In this document: positions 15,981 to 25,631 of the stretch, piece after piece | Numbering within the stretch: position 1 is the stretch's first letter | How the letters are laid out: each line of letters starts with the position of its first letter | From: Candidatus Binataceae bacterium | GTDB taxonomy: Bacteria; Desulfobacterota; Binatia; Binatales; Binataceae | Reading direction: 5' to 3' | Length of the DNA stretch: 57,977 nucleotides | Assembly (NCBI GenBank): GCA_036495685.1 | Contig: DASXMJ010000035.1 | Span: forward strand, 1-57,977 | Translations under genes and position numbers: made by a program | Notes under the pieces: model-generated | What the model saw: the letters and a program-made list of their open reading frames with translations, nothing else | Told to the model about the DNA's origin: nothing | The model's database searches: none

Positions 15981-17483
15981 ATGGACTACGACCCTTACTT
16001 CAAAGTCCGCGAGGCGGCAGCTGCATTGGAGTTAGCACATGCGTTCACTCGTGATTTGTCGGGAAAGATTCTGACGTGGACTGCGGGCGCTCAGAAGGTC
16101 TACCAATGGACGTCAAGCGAAGCAGTGGGCAGAACCAGCCACGATCTGCTCAAAACCAAGTTCCCGAAGCCCTTATCTGAAATCAATACAGAGTTCTTAC
16201 GAGCCGGTTCTTGGGAAGGCGAATTGGTGCATCGTCGCAAAGATGGCGCAGAGATTGTGGTCGCGAGTCACTGGGCGGCGATAGATAGGGACGGTGGCTC
16301 CTCGCCGGCGCTGCTTGAAATCAACAACGACATTACGGAAACCCGGCGTCTCAATAGAGAACTGGAATTCGCCTTGAACACCGCGCTCGCCGCGTCCCGT
16401 GCAAAGGACGAGTTTCTGGCGATGCTGAGCCACGAGCTGCGAAACCCGCTAACCCCGGTGACACTCGCCCTCAGCACCCTCGCCAAGCGGGGCGAAGCGA
16501 ACAGCCGGGAACTCCAGATCATCCAGCGGCAGGTGGGGCATCTGACCCGGCTGATAGATGATCTGCTCGACGTGGAGAGGCTCGCTCGCGGCAAAATCGA
16601 ATTGCGCCCCGACTACGTTGAGTTGAGCACTCTGATCGCAACCGCCGCTGAGGCTGTCCAGCCCCTGATAGAAAGCAAACGGCATCACCTGGATGTGCAG
16701 ATACCGGAATCAGGGCTGCTCATTTTTGGAGACGCAGGACGCCTTCGACAGGTATTCGCGAACCTGCTCAACAACGCGGCGCGCTATACACCGCCAGGCG
16801 GCCACATCAGCGTTCGCGCGGAGCGAGCGGGTTCCGAGGTGGTAGTCGAATTGCGTGACGATGGCGAGGGTATCGACCCGAACTCGTTGCCAAACATTTT
16901 CGACATGTTCTTCCAGAGGTCCCGCCCTGCAGATCGCGCCGAAGGCGGTCTCGGCTTGGGACTCACGCTGGTCAAGCGCCTGGTAGAGCTGCACAGTGGT
17001 CAGGTTACAGCAGCAAGTGCAGGGGCAGGACAAGGAAGTCAATTCACCGTAAAGTTGCCTCTGTCGAGGAGCGCAGGCCCCAGCGGATTGCGCGAATCTT
17101 CGAGAATCGCATCAGCGCATCGTCTAAAAATTCTGGTTGTAGAAGATTATCCTGATATTGCGGAAACGATCTCTGAACTTCTTCGCCTGCACGGTCACCA
17201 GGTCGAGGCGGTCTCGGATGGTTTGGCCGCGCTTGAATTGCTGACTGTGTTTTCAGCAGATGTCGCGTTTATCGACATTGGCCTGCCAGTCATGGACGGT
17301 TACGAGCTGGCCAAGCGGATCTCCGAGAGGATGCCGGAGCACATTCCAACCATGATCGCACTTAGCGGTTACGGGCAGCCGTCTGATCTGGAAAAGAGCC
17401 GCAGCGCGGGTTTTCACCACCACTTGGTCAAACCGATAGACATGGGAGGCGTCCTCAAGGCGCTGGCATCGCTGCCGCCTTGA
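15981..17483 (+). CDS. PAS-domain hybrid histidine kinase with receiver
   Basis: 500 residues, no membrane segment, so cytoplasmic. An N-terminal PAS domain (about 15-125: LSGKILTWTAGAQKVYQWTSSEAVG... LLEINNDITETR) is followed by a HisKA domain with FLAMLSHELRNPLTPV (phospho-His151). The HATPase domain has N-box NLLNNAARYT, G1 DDGEGID and G2 GGLGLGLTLVKRL. A C-terminal receiver (383-500) has acidic ED388-389, phospho-acceptor Asp432 (FIDIGLPVMDG) and Lys484. No partner response regulator is adjacent, so output may go to a distant phosphotransferase. Confidence 0.93.
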   Translation: MDYDPYFKVREAAAALELAHAFTRDLSGKILTWTAGAQKVYQWTSSEAVGRTSHDLLKTKFPKPLSEINTEFLRAGSWEGELVHRRKDGAEIVVASHWAAIDRDGGSSPALLEINNDITETRRLNRELEFALNTALAASRAKDEFLAMLSHELRNPLTPVTLALSTLAKRGEANSRELQIIQRQVGHLTRLIDDLLDVERLARGKIELRPDYVELSTLIATAAEAVQPLIESKRHHLDVQIPESGLLIFGDAGRLRQVFANLLNNAARYTPPGGHISVRAERAGSEVVVELRDDGEGIDPNSLPNIFDMFFQRSRPADRAEGGLGLGLTLVKRLVELHSGQVTAASAGAGQGSQFTVKLPLSRSAGPSGLRESSRIASAHRLKILVVEDYPDIAETISELLRLHGHQVEAVSDGLAALELLTVFSADVAFIDIGLPVMDGYELAKRISERMPEHIPTMIALSGYGQPSDLEKSRSAGFHHHLVKPIDMGGVLKALASLPP

Positions 17484-17971
17484 ATGGGCTCCATTCGGTC
17501 TACGGTTGCGACCTGCGCCGTATCGACGCAGTCTTGCCTGCTTCGCTGTACCCCCACAGGTTTTGCGCCCAGGTTGGCCATCACCTCCAACCCGAGGCCG
17601 CAGCGTTGGGCGAAGCTAATCGGTCATTTCGGTGAACACAGTGAAGACGCTTGGGTCGTGCGCTGGGCGACACGCGCAGTTGGTTCTCGGGAACTTTCCC
17701 CGCGGACGCGCAAACTCCGTGCCGAGGCACCGCAATTACCAGGCAGAGACCACGCTTTGTGTCGCCAAGGATCGGCGTCTCGGCATTGCGGCGTTGGGAG
17801 GGTAGAACACGGCCAGACCAACGGGGTCCCTAGGGCTTATATTTGGCTATTGGTCGTCAGGGGGTGGTCGTTAGCCAAGAAATAATGCAACACTCGTAAG
17901 GCGTATTTGCCTCTTTAACGCATATCTGCGAAATCTGCGGGTTGTCTGTGTCCAAACCGGAGAGGTGGGTT
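17484..17971. other. Intergenic region with an inverted repeat
   Basis: About 490 bases between the kinase and the next LLM gene. A 133-codon frame starts right after the kinase stop but has no recognisable protein character. Near the downstream gene, TTGGCTA (17843-17849) and TAGCCAA (17872-17878) form a perfect 7-base inverted repeat around a spacer that itself repeats TGGTCGT. It may be a regulator site or an RNA stem for the gene at 17972; no T-run follows. Confidence 0.5.
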
Positions 17972-18829
17972 ATGAAAATTGGGTTACTGATGCCATTTAC
18001 CGGATACACGGCGAATCCCGCTGCCTTCGCTCGCACCGCAGAAGGGTTGGGTTTTGAATCGGTCTGGATTCCCGAGCATCCGATTTTGCCGGTCAATCCG
18101 AAGACGCCTTTCCCTGGTACCAATGGCCCGATTCCGAATGTCTATTCTCAGATGTGCGATCCATTTGTCGCGCTGAGCATGGCCGCCGCCGTCACGACCC
18201 ACCTCAAGGTTGCCACGGGAATCTGCCTGGTGCCGGAGCGAAGCGCGATCGTGACGGCCAAGGAGGTCGCCACCCTCGACGCGTTCTCGAACGGCAGATT
18301 TCTGTTTGGCATCGGCGCAGGATGGTTGCGCGAGGAATCGGAGCTGCTCGGCGTGGATTTTCCCAAGCGATGGACTCAAACTGCGGAATACATCGCCGCG
18401 ATGCGCGAGCTGTGGTCCAAAGATGAAGCATCGTTCGACGGTAAATACGTTAAGTTCAGCCCGGTGCGCTGCAATCCCAAGCCGGTGCAGCAACCCGGCC
18501 CTCCGGTTCTGATTGGGAGCCTGGACAAGAATGCGCTGAAGCGAGTCGCAAAATGGGCCGACGGATGGTGCCCGATCGGCGTGCCCCACGGCTACGTGAA
18601 AAAGCAGCTCGACGAGCTACGTCGTGCATGCGACGCGATCGGACGGGATTTCGCGAAGCTTGACATCACCGCGATGGGCTTCATCCAGGGCGAGCGCACC
18701 GCGGTGCAGGAGGGATTGGAAAACTATCGCAAGGCCGGTACGCACCGATTTGTGATAGGCGTTCCGAACCAGCTCAAGCCGGAGAACTATGAGGCCGAGC
18801 TGAAGCGGTTGGCCAACCTCTACGTCTAA
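17972..18829 (+). CDS. LLM-class F420-dependent-type oxidoreductase
   Basis: 285 residues; the ATG at 17972 sits behind GGAGAGG and opens MKIGLLMPFTGYTANPAAFARTAEGLGFESVWIPEHPI, the usual start of this subgroup (a TTG 30 bases earlier is not needed). SNGRFLFGIGAGWLREESELLGVDF is the core signature and PPVLIGSLDKNALKRVAKWADGWCPI the late one. It is probably an F420H2-dependent reductase or monooxygenase acting on an unknown small molecule. It converges with another LLM-type gene at 19053-20420. Confidence 0.87.
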   Translation: MKIGLLMPFTGYTANPAAFARTAEGLGFESVWIPEHPILPVNPKTPFPGTNGPIPNVYSQMCDPFVALSMAAAVTTHLKVATGICLVPERSAIVTAKEVATLDAFSNGRFLFGIGAGWLREESELLGVDFPKRWTQTAEYIAAMRELWSKDEASFDGKYVKFSPVRCNPKPVQQPGPPVLIGSLDKNALKRVAKWADGWCPIGVPHGYVKKQLDELRRACDAIGRDFAKLDITAMGFIQGERTAVQEGLENYRKAGTHRFVIGVPNQLKPENYEAELKRLANLYV

Positions 18830-19052
18830 CGCTCCCGCTTTCCTAGTCCCTGCTCGTGAGGGGCGGCCGAGGATGCGCTGCGTTGTGCGGCAGGAACGCA
18901 TCCGCCTGACGCGCCTGACATAGCGTGCGGCGACAGATGTTCTCTTCCAGAGATTTCCCCAATCACGAGGCACCACCACCTCGCTGAGCCATTACCCGCT
19001 CCGGGCATCGCAGTGAGCGACTCTCCCGCTCGCGGACGGAAACGAGCGCATG

Positions 19053-20420
19053 CTATTCGAAGCTCAACCCCACACTCGGATTCTGCACCTGGCCGCCGCA
19101 GGCGCGCGCCAGCAACGGTTTCGCCTCTTCGGCGAAGTACTGCATTTGGTCTTCGATCTCCTTGGTGGCAAAACCGCCCTTCTCGAACCACGCGTTGAAG
19201 GCGAAATCCTCGTAACCGCAGGTTTCTTTGATCCGCATGATCTGCGCCGTTACTTCCGCGGCCGTGCCAAACAGCGCGATTTCCTTGCTCAGTAGCAGAT
19301 CGGGATCGACCTTGCGCGCAGGGTCGAGTCTTTCCTCGTCTGCATCGGCCAGCACCGCTGCGAAACCGAACGGCCCGTAGTAGTCCCACTGCACCTCGAG
19401 CGCCTCCTTATAACGCTTAAGTTCACGCTCGCGGTTGTGCCCGGGCAGCAGCAGATGAATATAGCGGCCGGTCAGAACTCCGCGCCGTTTTTCCGCATCC
19501 CATCCATACTTTGGCCGTCCGCGCCCGAGCCGGTCAGGCCATCCGGCTTTTTCCGACTCACGATAGAAGATCTCAACATTCTTCTTAAGTCGCGAATTCG
19601 GCTCGACGATGAAATATCCGTTGAATCCGCGCTCGGCTGCCCATTTGATCGAGCGCTCGGTCGTGAGCGGTTCCCACATCTGTGGGTATGGCCGCTGAAG
19701 CGGCTGCGGGAACACTTGCAGCTCCTTCAGGACGGTCGCGCTCTGCATGACCGGATTTGCACCGCCGTATGGATCGGGCGCGCCGATGCTCAGGACCTCG
19801 TCGAGTTTGCGGCCGGCTTTTCCTGATTCGAAATATGCGATGGTCTGCTGATGGTTCCAGCGTGTGAAAACCGGCGGAATCGTGAAGAACTGTCCGCGAT
19901 AGGAAAACGACGGCTGCGTCCAGGCCTTGAGAATGATCTCATACGCTTCCTGATAGTAGGCGCGATTGCGTTCCTGGTCCTGGATCGTCGCGAAGGGCCA
20001 GCCGAACACCTCAGCCTCGCGCGGCTGGTATCCTCGCCCGATTCCGAATTCGAGCCTGCCGCCGCTTATGACATCGAGCATCGCGGCCTGCTCCGCGATT
20101 CGCACGGGATGCCACCAGGTCACTATGTTCGCGGCCTGGCCGAGACGAATCTGGCGCGTGCGCGCGGCGATCGCCGTTTCCGCCAACAGTGGATTGGGGC
20201 TGAACTCGGCACCTTCAGGCTGAAAATGATGCTCGGTCATGAAGAAATAGTTGAAGCCGAGCTGGTCAGCGAGAATTCCCTGCCGTATCTGCCCGACCAA
20301 CCCGCGCTGGCTGGATTCGTGAACCTCGGCGAGGTTGCCGTCGTTGATAGCGACGCCCGAAGGCGTTCGCATGACCGGAAGATCCGATGCGCCGTTGTGG
20401 AATACACCTATTTCAATCAT
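19053..20420 (-). CDS. Luciferase-like (LLM) flavin monooxygenase, long form
   Basis: 455 residues from the ATG at 20420, which has GGAGGAG just upstream. IEIGVFHNGASDLP, FNYFFMTEHHFQPEGAEFSPNPLL, RIRLGQAANIVTWWHPVRIAEQAAMLDVISGGRLEFGIGRGYQPREAEVFG is the bacterial-luciferase core, with EHHF typical of FMN-type members. A roughly 100-residue C-terminal extension is unlike the two shorter LLM proteins here. It follows an amidohydrolase by 130 bases on the same strand, which suggests a shared pathway. Confidence 0.87.
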   Translation of the reverse strand: MIEIGVFHNGASDLPVMRTPSGVAINDGNLAEVHESSQRGLVGQIRQGILADQLGFNYFFMTEHHFQPEGAEFSPNPLLAETAIAARTRQIRLGQAANIVTWWHPVRIAEQAAMLDVISGGRLEFGIGRGYQPREAEVFGWPFATIQDQERNRAYYQEAYEIILKAWTQPSFSYRGQFFTIPPVFTRWNHQQTIAYFESGKAGRKLDEVLSIGAPDPYGGANPVMQSATVLKELQVFPQPLQRPYPQMWEPLTTERSIKWAAERGFNGYFIVEPNSRLKKNVEIFYRESEKAGWPDRLGRGRPKYGWDAEKRRGVLTGRYIHLLLPGHNRERELKRYKEALEVQWDYYGPFGFAAVLADADEERLDPARKVDPDLLLSKEIALFGTAAEVTAQIMRIKETCGYEDFAFNAWFEKGGFATKEIEDQMQYFAEEAKPLLARACGGQVQNPSVGLSFE

Positions 20421-20550
20421 GACTCCTCCGTCGAGAGACCAATCCTGCCCGCAAGGGTGCGACCGCCGACTGTTTTTAGGGCCACCCCATGGTCCAGTCC
20501 GGTTCATTTGTCGGGACGAGGAAACGGCTAGGTCGCATTTCAACGGGCTC

Positions 20551-21804
20551 CTAGCGTCCGTCCCTCGCGCCCGCCGCTTTGCGCCGCCTCAACAACAAGT
20601 CAACGTCGAATTTGAACATCTTGGCCGCGTTCAGCCCGAGGATCTTGGCGCGTGCCTCGTCGCTCAGGTGTCCCATCTCGCGCTCGATCGCTTCGGCTGA
20701 ATGCGGCCAGGTACCTTCTGCATGCGGATAGTCATTGGCCCACATGAAATTGTCCATTAGGTTCCAGCGTTCGGCCAGTTGGAGTCCTGCGTGATCCTCC
20801 TGGAAGGTCGCCGCACCGTTGCTACGAAAGTATTCGCTGGGCAGTTTCTTCAACTTCGGATAAGCCCACAGATGATGTTTGCGACAGGCTTCGTCCATCG
20901 CATCCAGCGCCCACGGGACCCATCCGATTCCGCTCTCCACCGCGGCAAATTTGAGCTTTGGAAATCGCTCCAACACTCCCGAGCCGCACAAGCTCGCGAC
21001 CGGCTCAATAGTCGGTGACAGCGAGTGCGAAACGTAGTTGATAACCGCGCCACCCTCCTTGCGCGCCGCGCGCGGGTCTCGCCCGGTCGAGACATGAAAA
21101 GTGACTGGCAGGTCGCAATCCTGGATGACGGCCCACATCGGATCGTAATTGGTGAGATTGTAGTTTGGGTCGCGCGAATCATGGCCGCCGAATATCGGTT
21201 TGCAGGGCAGCGTCACGAATCGAAACCCGATTTTTGCGACCCGCTTGATTTCCTCGATCGCCAGGTCGACATCGGCGGTCATGATCGCCGCGGCCGGCGA
21301 CATGAAGTCGTTGTATTTGCCGTACATTTCCCGCGAGAAATCGTTCCACACCTTGCACTGCGCCATGCCGAAGTCGGCATCCTTGGTGGCGAACATCATG
21401 AGACCCTTGTTCGGGAAGATGATCTCCGCGTCGATACCATCGCGAATATGATCTTTGATTCGCTCCTCGGGATCCGCGCCGGCCTGCCCGCGCAGGCGGT
21501 CCTCGCTGTTCTCGCGGGGAACGTCGGCGATCATTCGCGCGCGCACGCGCGATTTGCCCAGCCCTTCGGCGACGAACCATTTCTCGCCCTTGGCATCGAC
21601 CTCGACGTGCGGCAGCCGGTCGCGATATTTGGGCTCGAGCCGCGTGCGCCACAGACTGCCAGGTTCGTTCGCATGGCAGTCGGCCGAGATCATCAAGTAT
21701 TTGTTCGGATCGTCGGGTCGCGCCGTGTGAGCCCATCCCGCGTGCCCGGGAGTCTCAATCCGATAGCGATTTTTCTCATCGACCTGGTTGTGAATCTGCT
21801 CCAT
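20551..21804 (-). CDS. Amidohydrolase-family protein
   Basis: 417 residues from the ATG at 21804 (GAGAGG upstream). It is an amidohydrolase-2 TIM barrel with YLMISADCHANEPGSLW (D-x-H ... E-P variant of the first metal motif), DLPVTFHVSTGRDP (next His), FAAVESGIGWVPWAL, and MWANDYPHAEGTWP with the catalytic Asp. Members hydrolyse or decarboxylate ring-cleavage and related compounds. It resembles the other amidohydrolase at 23377-24549 in its late motifs (DYPHxEG), so these two are probably paralogous in a broad sense. Confidence 0.87.
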   Translation of the reverse strand: MEQIHNQVDEKNRYRIETPGHAGWAHTARPDDPNKYLMISADCHANEPGSLWRTRLEPKYRDRLPHVEVDAKGEKWFVAEGLGKSRVRARMIADVPRENSEDRLRGQAGADPEERIKDHIRDGIDAEIIFPNKGLMMFATKDADFGMAQCKVWNDFSREMYGKYNDFMSPAAAIMTADVDLAIEEIKRVAKIGFRFVTLPCKPIFGGHDSRDPNYNLTNYDPMWAVIQDCDLPVTFHVSTGRDPRAARKEGGAVINYVSHSLSPTIEPVASLCGSGVLERFPKLKFAAVESGIGWVPWALDAMDEACRKHHLWAYPKLKKLPSEYFRSNGAATFQEDHAGLQLAERWNLMDNFMWANDYPHAEGTWPHSAEAIEREMGHLSDEARAKILGLNAAKMFKFDVDLLLRRRKAAGARDGR

Positions 21805-22001
21805 GACCGGACCTCTCGCACCGCAAGCTCTCAATCTGTTCAATGACTGCGTTTTACGCCCCTTCCATCAAGGATTTCAAACATCCCGGCTGACACGGGG
21901 AACATGTATGGACCCTGCTCCTTCGCCGCCGATGAGGTTGGGACGAATACCGACACCTTCATCCGCGAGAGAGATTTGCGGGCGAAGGTGCAGCCGCGGC
22001 C

Positions 22002-22880
22002 TCAGATCGTGTCAGAAACTCCCGCAACGAACAGCGGCTGCATCGCATAGCTCGCCACGTCGGCTTCCATTTCGGACCGTGACGGAGCCTTGGGTGCTTC
22101 GCCGGCCGCTTCGAGGATCGGGCGCAAGATCGTTACATCGCTCGAGGTGTTGAGGAACAAGCCCGGGCGACTCAGCACGAAATGGACCGCGCGCCGCAGT
22201 GCATCGCTATCGCGAAGCGGCTCGTACCAACTGAATTTTGGACCGTCGCCATTTTGCCATCGTCGGCGCGCGGCGGACTTGATGGTCTGGGTGGCAACCC
22301 CTCGCTCTGCACAAATCTTGAGCAACGCTTCGACGTCGGCTGCATACTGCGGATTCTCCAGCATCGTGAAGTTGTACGGAAAGAGAACCGAGTCGAAACC
22401 GAAGCGCTCCAGGCTGCGGCGATGCATCGCCGCCACCTGAGAACCGTGGCCGGTCACCCCGATAAACCGAACCAATCCCTGCTCCCGCCCTTCGACCAAC
22501 GCCTCGAGTGCACCGCGCGAACCAAGCGCAGTCTTCCACTCGCTCTCATCGACGAGGTTGTGAAGCTGAATGAGGTCGATTTTTTCGACCCGCAGCCGCT
22601 CGAGCGACCGCTCCAGACTCGCCCGCGCGCCGTCATAGGTGCGATCGCCAGTCTTGGTCGCGAGAAAGAAGCGCTTGCGATGCTCGCGCATCCAGGGTCC
22701 GATTCTCAGTTCGGAATCACCATAGGCTGCGGCGGTATCGATGTGATTGATTCCGGATTCCAGGAGGATGTCGAGGACGCGATCGGCGCGATCCTGCTTC
22801 ATGCTCCCTAAAGCTGCAGCGCCGAAAATTACTCGGGTACTTTGATGTCCGGTCTTTCCAAACGGACTGGTCGCGATCAT
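22002..22880 (-). CDS. Aldo/keto reductase
   Basis: 292 residues. Family features are IDTAAAYGDSE (catalytic Asp and Tyr), FFLATKTGDRTYDGA (Lys), IDLIQLHNL (His) and GLVRFIGVTGHG. These form the Asp-Tyr-Lys-His tetrad of NADPH-dependent carbonyl reductases. The second half carries KSAARRRW and FLNTSSDVTILRP. It lies in a run of minus-strand genes from 25575 down to 19053. Substrate unknown. Confidence 0.88.
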   Translation of the reverse strand: MIATSPFGKTGHQSTRVIFGAAALGSMKQDRADRVLDILLESGINHIDTAAAYGDSELRIGPWMREHRKRFFLATKTGDRTYDGARASLERSLERLRVEKIDLIQLHNLVDESEWKTALGSRGALEALVEGREQGLVRFIGVTGHGSQVAAMHRRSLERFGFDSVLFPYNFTMLENPQYAADVEALLKICAERGVATQTIKSAARRRWQNGDGPKFSWYEPLRDSDALRRAVHFVLSRPGLFLNTSSDVTILRPILEAAGEAPKAPSRSEMEADVASYAMQPLFVAGVSDTI

Positions 22881-23017
22881 GAGATCACCTCCGAGCTGGA
22901 GTGGTTTCGACTATGGCGCGGCTGGATTCCCTCGGTGTCCAGGGGCGCCAGGAATTCCATCCTTTCGCGATCGCTCACTCAAGCGCAATACGCTACCCAT
23001 GAACTCTCGACGAGTGG

Positions 23018-23359
23018 CTACTGCTGTGAAGTCGGCAATCCTAGTGCGGTACGAATTTTTGGTTTGAGAATCCGCACCAAGTCAGGATCCCAGCACACAT
23101 AATTGTCAGGAACGTCAAGCACGACAACCTTTGATGCGTGTTCCGGGCCGAACTGCTCGTGAATATGGCGATGATGGGCATCTTCCATCACGCAGATAAT
23201 GTCGGCCTCCTCGAGCAGCTCCTGGGTTACCTTGTTCTTTGCCCATCGTTCAGTTCCGGCCGAAGCGACCCACATGGGAGCGCACATCTCCGCCAGCACC
23301 ATTGCCGCGGTCGGGCTTCGATCCAGATTCCCGGAGCAGACCATTAGAACTTTCTTCAT
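23018..23359 (-). CDS. Small low-molecular-weight phosphatase-like protein
   Basis: 113 residues starting KKVLMVCSGNLDRSPTAAM after the initiator. It has the C-x5-R-S phosphate loop (Cys8, Arg14) of low-molecular-weight tyrosine phosphatases, but with Asp where the usual second Cys (CxxNxCRSP) stands. It is shorter than typical 150-residue members; the ending VVVLDVPDNYVCWDPDLVRILKPKI retains the aspartate-bearing region (D-V-P-D). It is likely a phosphatase of the compact type. The start is 17 bases after the upstream amidohydrolase, so they may be one transcript. Confidence 0.78.
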   Translation of the reverse strand: MKKVLMVCSGNLDRSPTAAMVLAEMCAPMWVASAGTERWAKNKVTQELLEEADIICVMEDAHHRHIHEQFGPEHASKVVVLDVPDNYVCWDPDLVRILKPKIRTALGLPTSQQ

Positions 23360-23376
23360 AACCTTTAGGACATGGG

Positions 23377-24549
23377 CTATCTGAGGCCCGGCGGTAGGCC
23401 CGCGCCCATAAGATCAACGAAATTGTCGCGATAGAACCGGCGGGTCTCCAGGTCAGATAAATTCGCCATCGACGCCCCGAATCGTTTGAGCGGATTACGG
23501 CCACCCTCAACGTGCGGGTAGTCAGAAGAAAACATGCAGATTTCAGCTCCCGAGTTGGCGATGATCCAGCCGGTGTCCTCGGCCGGATAGGGCGTGACTC
23601 GCACCTGGCGGCGCACGAATTCGCTGGGCTTGAGCGACAGCTTCTGGAGGCGCTCCTCATTTTTGAGAAACGCGCTGTGCGCGGTATCGAGCGACCTCAT
23701 CCACCCCGGCAGCCACGAGGCGCCCTGCTCGATCACGCCAAACTTGAGCCGCGGAAATCGATCCAGTACGCGATCGAAAATCAGCGCGCCGAGCGTCTGC
23801 ATCGGCGGATTCGGAATCGCCATGTAGTCGATCGAACGGAAATTTCCGTCACCGCCATGAAAATCCGGCACCGCTGGCAAGCCGTTCTTGAAATAATCGG
23901 GGGAAAGGAGCTGCCCGCCTCCTCCTACGTGAAACAGAATCGGTAATCCTGCTTCCTGCGCCGTAGCCCACAGAGGGTCGAACCCGATATGGCTCGGCGA
24001 ATGTCCTTTGGGACATCGCGAAGGAATCAGCAAACCCTTCGCGCCCGCCTCGATCGCATCGCGCGCGACCGCTTGCGCGCCGTCAAAATCCGCCAGCGGA
24101 ACATAGCAGGTCGCCAGCAGGCGGTCGTCGACCGAACAGAAATCAACCATCGCCCGGTTGAACGCCCGCGCCACCGCATGGGTCAGTCCCGGGTCATCCC
24201 GGTACTCCAGGTCCATCAGACCGAGAAACCAGGTCGTGAAGACCAGCTGACTGGAAAACCCGAGCTGGTCAAGTGCGGCCGGACGATCCTCGCGACGCCA
24301 TGAACCAATCGCATCGTAGTTCTTGCGCAACAGGATCTTTTCCGCGCTCTCGGCCCGCCAGCCGGGATCGTCGTGCCGGCGGCGCAGCGAATTCATTGAG
24401 TCGCGGAGCAGATTGTTCGGTCCGCCGAACCATCTCCGCACATCCACCCGGTCTCGATAGGCCGCCGCGAGGTACCCATCCAGAAAGTCGGGCGCCTCCA
24501 TGATGTGGGAGTCAGCGTCGTGAATGGTCTGTCCTTCTACATAGGGCAT
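23377..24549 (-). CDS. Amidohydrolase-family protein
   Basis: 390 residues. It has IHDADSHIMEAPDFLDGYL (D-x-H), GLPILFHVGGGGQLLSP (His), KFGVIEQGASWLPGWMRSL, and MFSSDYPHVEGGRNP (catalytic Asp). This is the same amidohydrolase-2 subgroup as the gene at 20551-21804, a metal-dependent hydrolase or decarboxylase. It is flanked closely by the Gfo/Idh/MocA gene (27 bases) and the phosphatase (17 bases), suggesting one operon. Confidence 0.87.
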   Translation of the reverse strand: MPYVEGQTIHDADSHIMEAPDFLDGYLAAAYRDRVDVRRWFGGPNNLLRDSMNSLRRRHDDPGWRAESAEKILLRKNYDAIGSWRREDRPAALDQLGFSSQLVFTTWFLGLMDLEYRDDPGLTHAVARAFNRAMVDFCSVDDRLLATCYVPLADFDGAQAVARDAIEAGAKGLLIPSRCPKGHSPSHIGFDPLWATAQEAGLPILFHVGGGGQLLSPDYFKNGLPAVPDFHGGDGNFRSIDYMAIPNPPMQTLGALIFDRVLDRFPRLKFGVIEQGASWLPGWMRSLDTAHSAFLKNEERLQKLSLKPSEFVRRQVRVTPYPAEDTGWIIANSGAEICMFSSDYPHVEGGRNPLKRFGASMANLSDLETRRFYRDNFVDLMGAGLPPGLR

Positions 24550-24576
24550 CGTCTTGCGATCCTGCAGTTAATCATA

Positions 24577-25575
24577 TCATTTTGCGCTGGCACGCGGCGG
24601 AAGGCCGGCCGCCCGGTAGACATCGTCAATGACGCGCATATTGATGATTCCCTCGGCGCCGTCCGTCGGAAACGCACTCTGGTCACCGCGTACCCGGGCG
24701 ATGAATGCCCGGAGCTGACCGGTGTAGCTGGCGTCACCGGCAACACTCTGCTGCTGCTGTCCCGAGCTGGTTTTCAAAGTCAGCTGATTTCCCATATGGG
24801 GCGCGACCGGGTTGACCACGTACAGTTCGCCAAGTTCGCCGCGCGCGGTGAAGGTCGCGCCGATCTGTGTGTCCTGCGCCATCGAGCACGTCATCCGCCC
24901 CGTCACTCCATCACCCAGCTCGAGCTCAACCTCCATAGTCACGTCGACGTTGGGCGGACCAATCCGGACGGACGCCTTCGCGACTCGCGGTGTCAAACCG
25001 GAGAATTCGCGCAGCATGTGCAACGGATAGCAGCCCAGGTCCATCGTGGCGCCGCCCGCGAGATTCCAGTCGTAGCGGATGTTGCTCGCGGGCAGCGGCA
25101 CCGAGAAGTTTCCTTCCAGATGACGCAGGCGCCCCAGCGTCCCACCCCGGAGGATCTCCCGCACCCGCGCGGCCAGCGGATGGTAGCGATAGTGGAAAGC
25201 CTCGCCGAGGAATCTATCGGTTTCGCGCGCCACTGCGGCCATCCTCTGCGCCTCGGCGGCATTCGATGCTATTGGCTTTTCACAGAGCACGTGCTTTCCG
25301 GCGCGCAACGCGGCGATCGTCCATTCGCAATGGTGCGAATTGGGTAGTGGATTGTAGATCACGTCGACTTCCGGATCGTCGATGACCTGTTGGTAGGTGT
25401 CGTGAACCCGTCGGATGCGATGGGTGGCAGCAAATTCCTCGGCGCGCTTGCGATCTCGCGCCGCCACCGCGACGATTTCCGCGTCCTGTGCCTCCAGCGA
25501 CGGCTTGATCAGAGCATTGGGAGTAATTTGCGCGGCACCCAAGGTGCCAAAACGGACCGGATGCTTGTCTGGCAT
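24577..25575 (-). CDS. Gfo/Idh/MocA-family oxidoreductase
   Basis: 332 residues. The N-terminal Rossmann domain is RFGTLGAAQITPNALIKPS, YNPLPNSHHCEWTIAALRAGKHVLCEKPIAS follows with the family EKP motif (catalytic Lys), and the C-terminal domain has GGATMDLGCYPLHMLREFSG. These NAD(P) enzymes act on sugars, inositols or dihydrodiols; the YNPLPNSHH stretch resembles dimeric dihydrodiol dehydrogenase relatives. It is the first gene of the leftward run, divergent from the glutathione-reductase-like gene. Confidence 0.9.
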   Translation of the reverse strand: MPDKHPVRFGTLGAAQITPNALIKPSLEAQDAEIVAVAARDRKRAEEFAATHRIRRVHDTYQQVIDDPEVDVIYNPLPNSHHCEWTIAALRAGKHVLCEKPIASNAAEAQRMAAVARETDRFLGEAFHYRYHPLAARVREILRGGTLGRLRHLEGNFSVPLPASNIRYDWNLAGGATMDLGCYPLHMLREFSGLTPRVAKASVRIGPPNVDVTMEVELELGDGVTGRMTCSMAQDTQIGATFTARGELGELYVVNPVAPHMGNQLTLKTSSGQQQQSVAGDASYTGQLRAFIARVRGDQSAFPTDGAEGIINMRVIDDVYRAAGLPPRASAK

Positions 25576-25631
25576 CGTCTGTTCCCCGACTTCTGCGTTG
25601 CCAATCTTCGTGCCCGAAATTAGTCAGACTC

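Noticed and set aside
17484..17885. 133-codon frame right after the histidine kinase
   Set aside because: Begins at the kinase stop by chance, no ribosome site, and its composition is Arg/Ser/Thr-rich without a recognisable fold.
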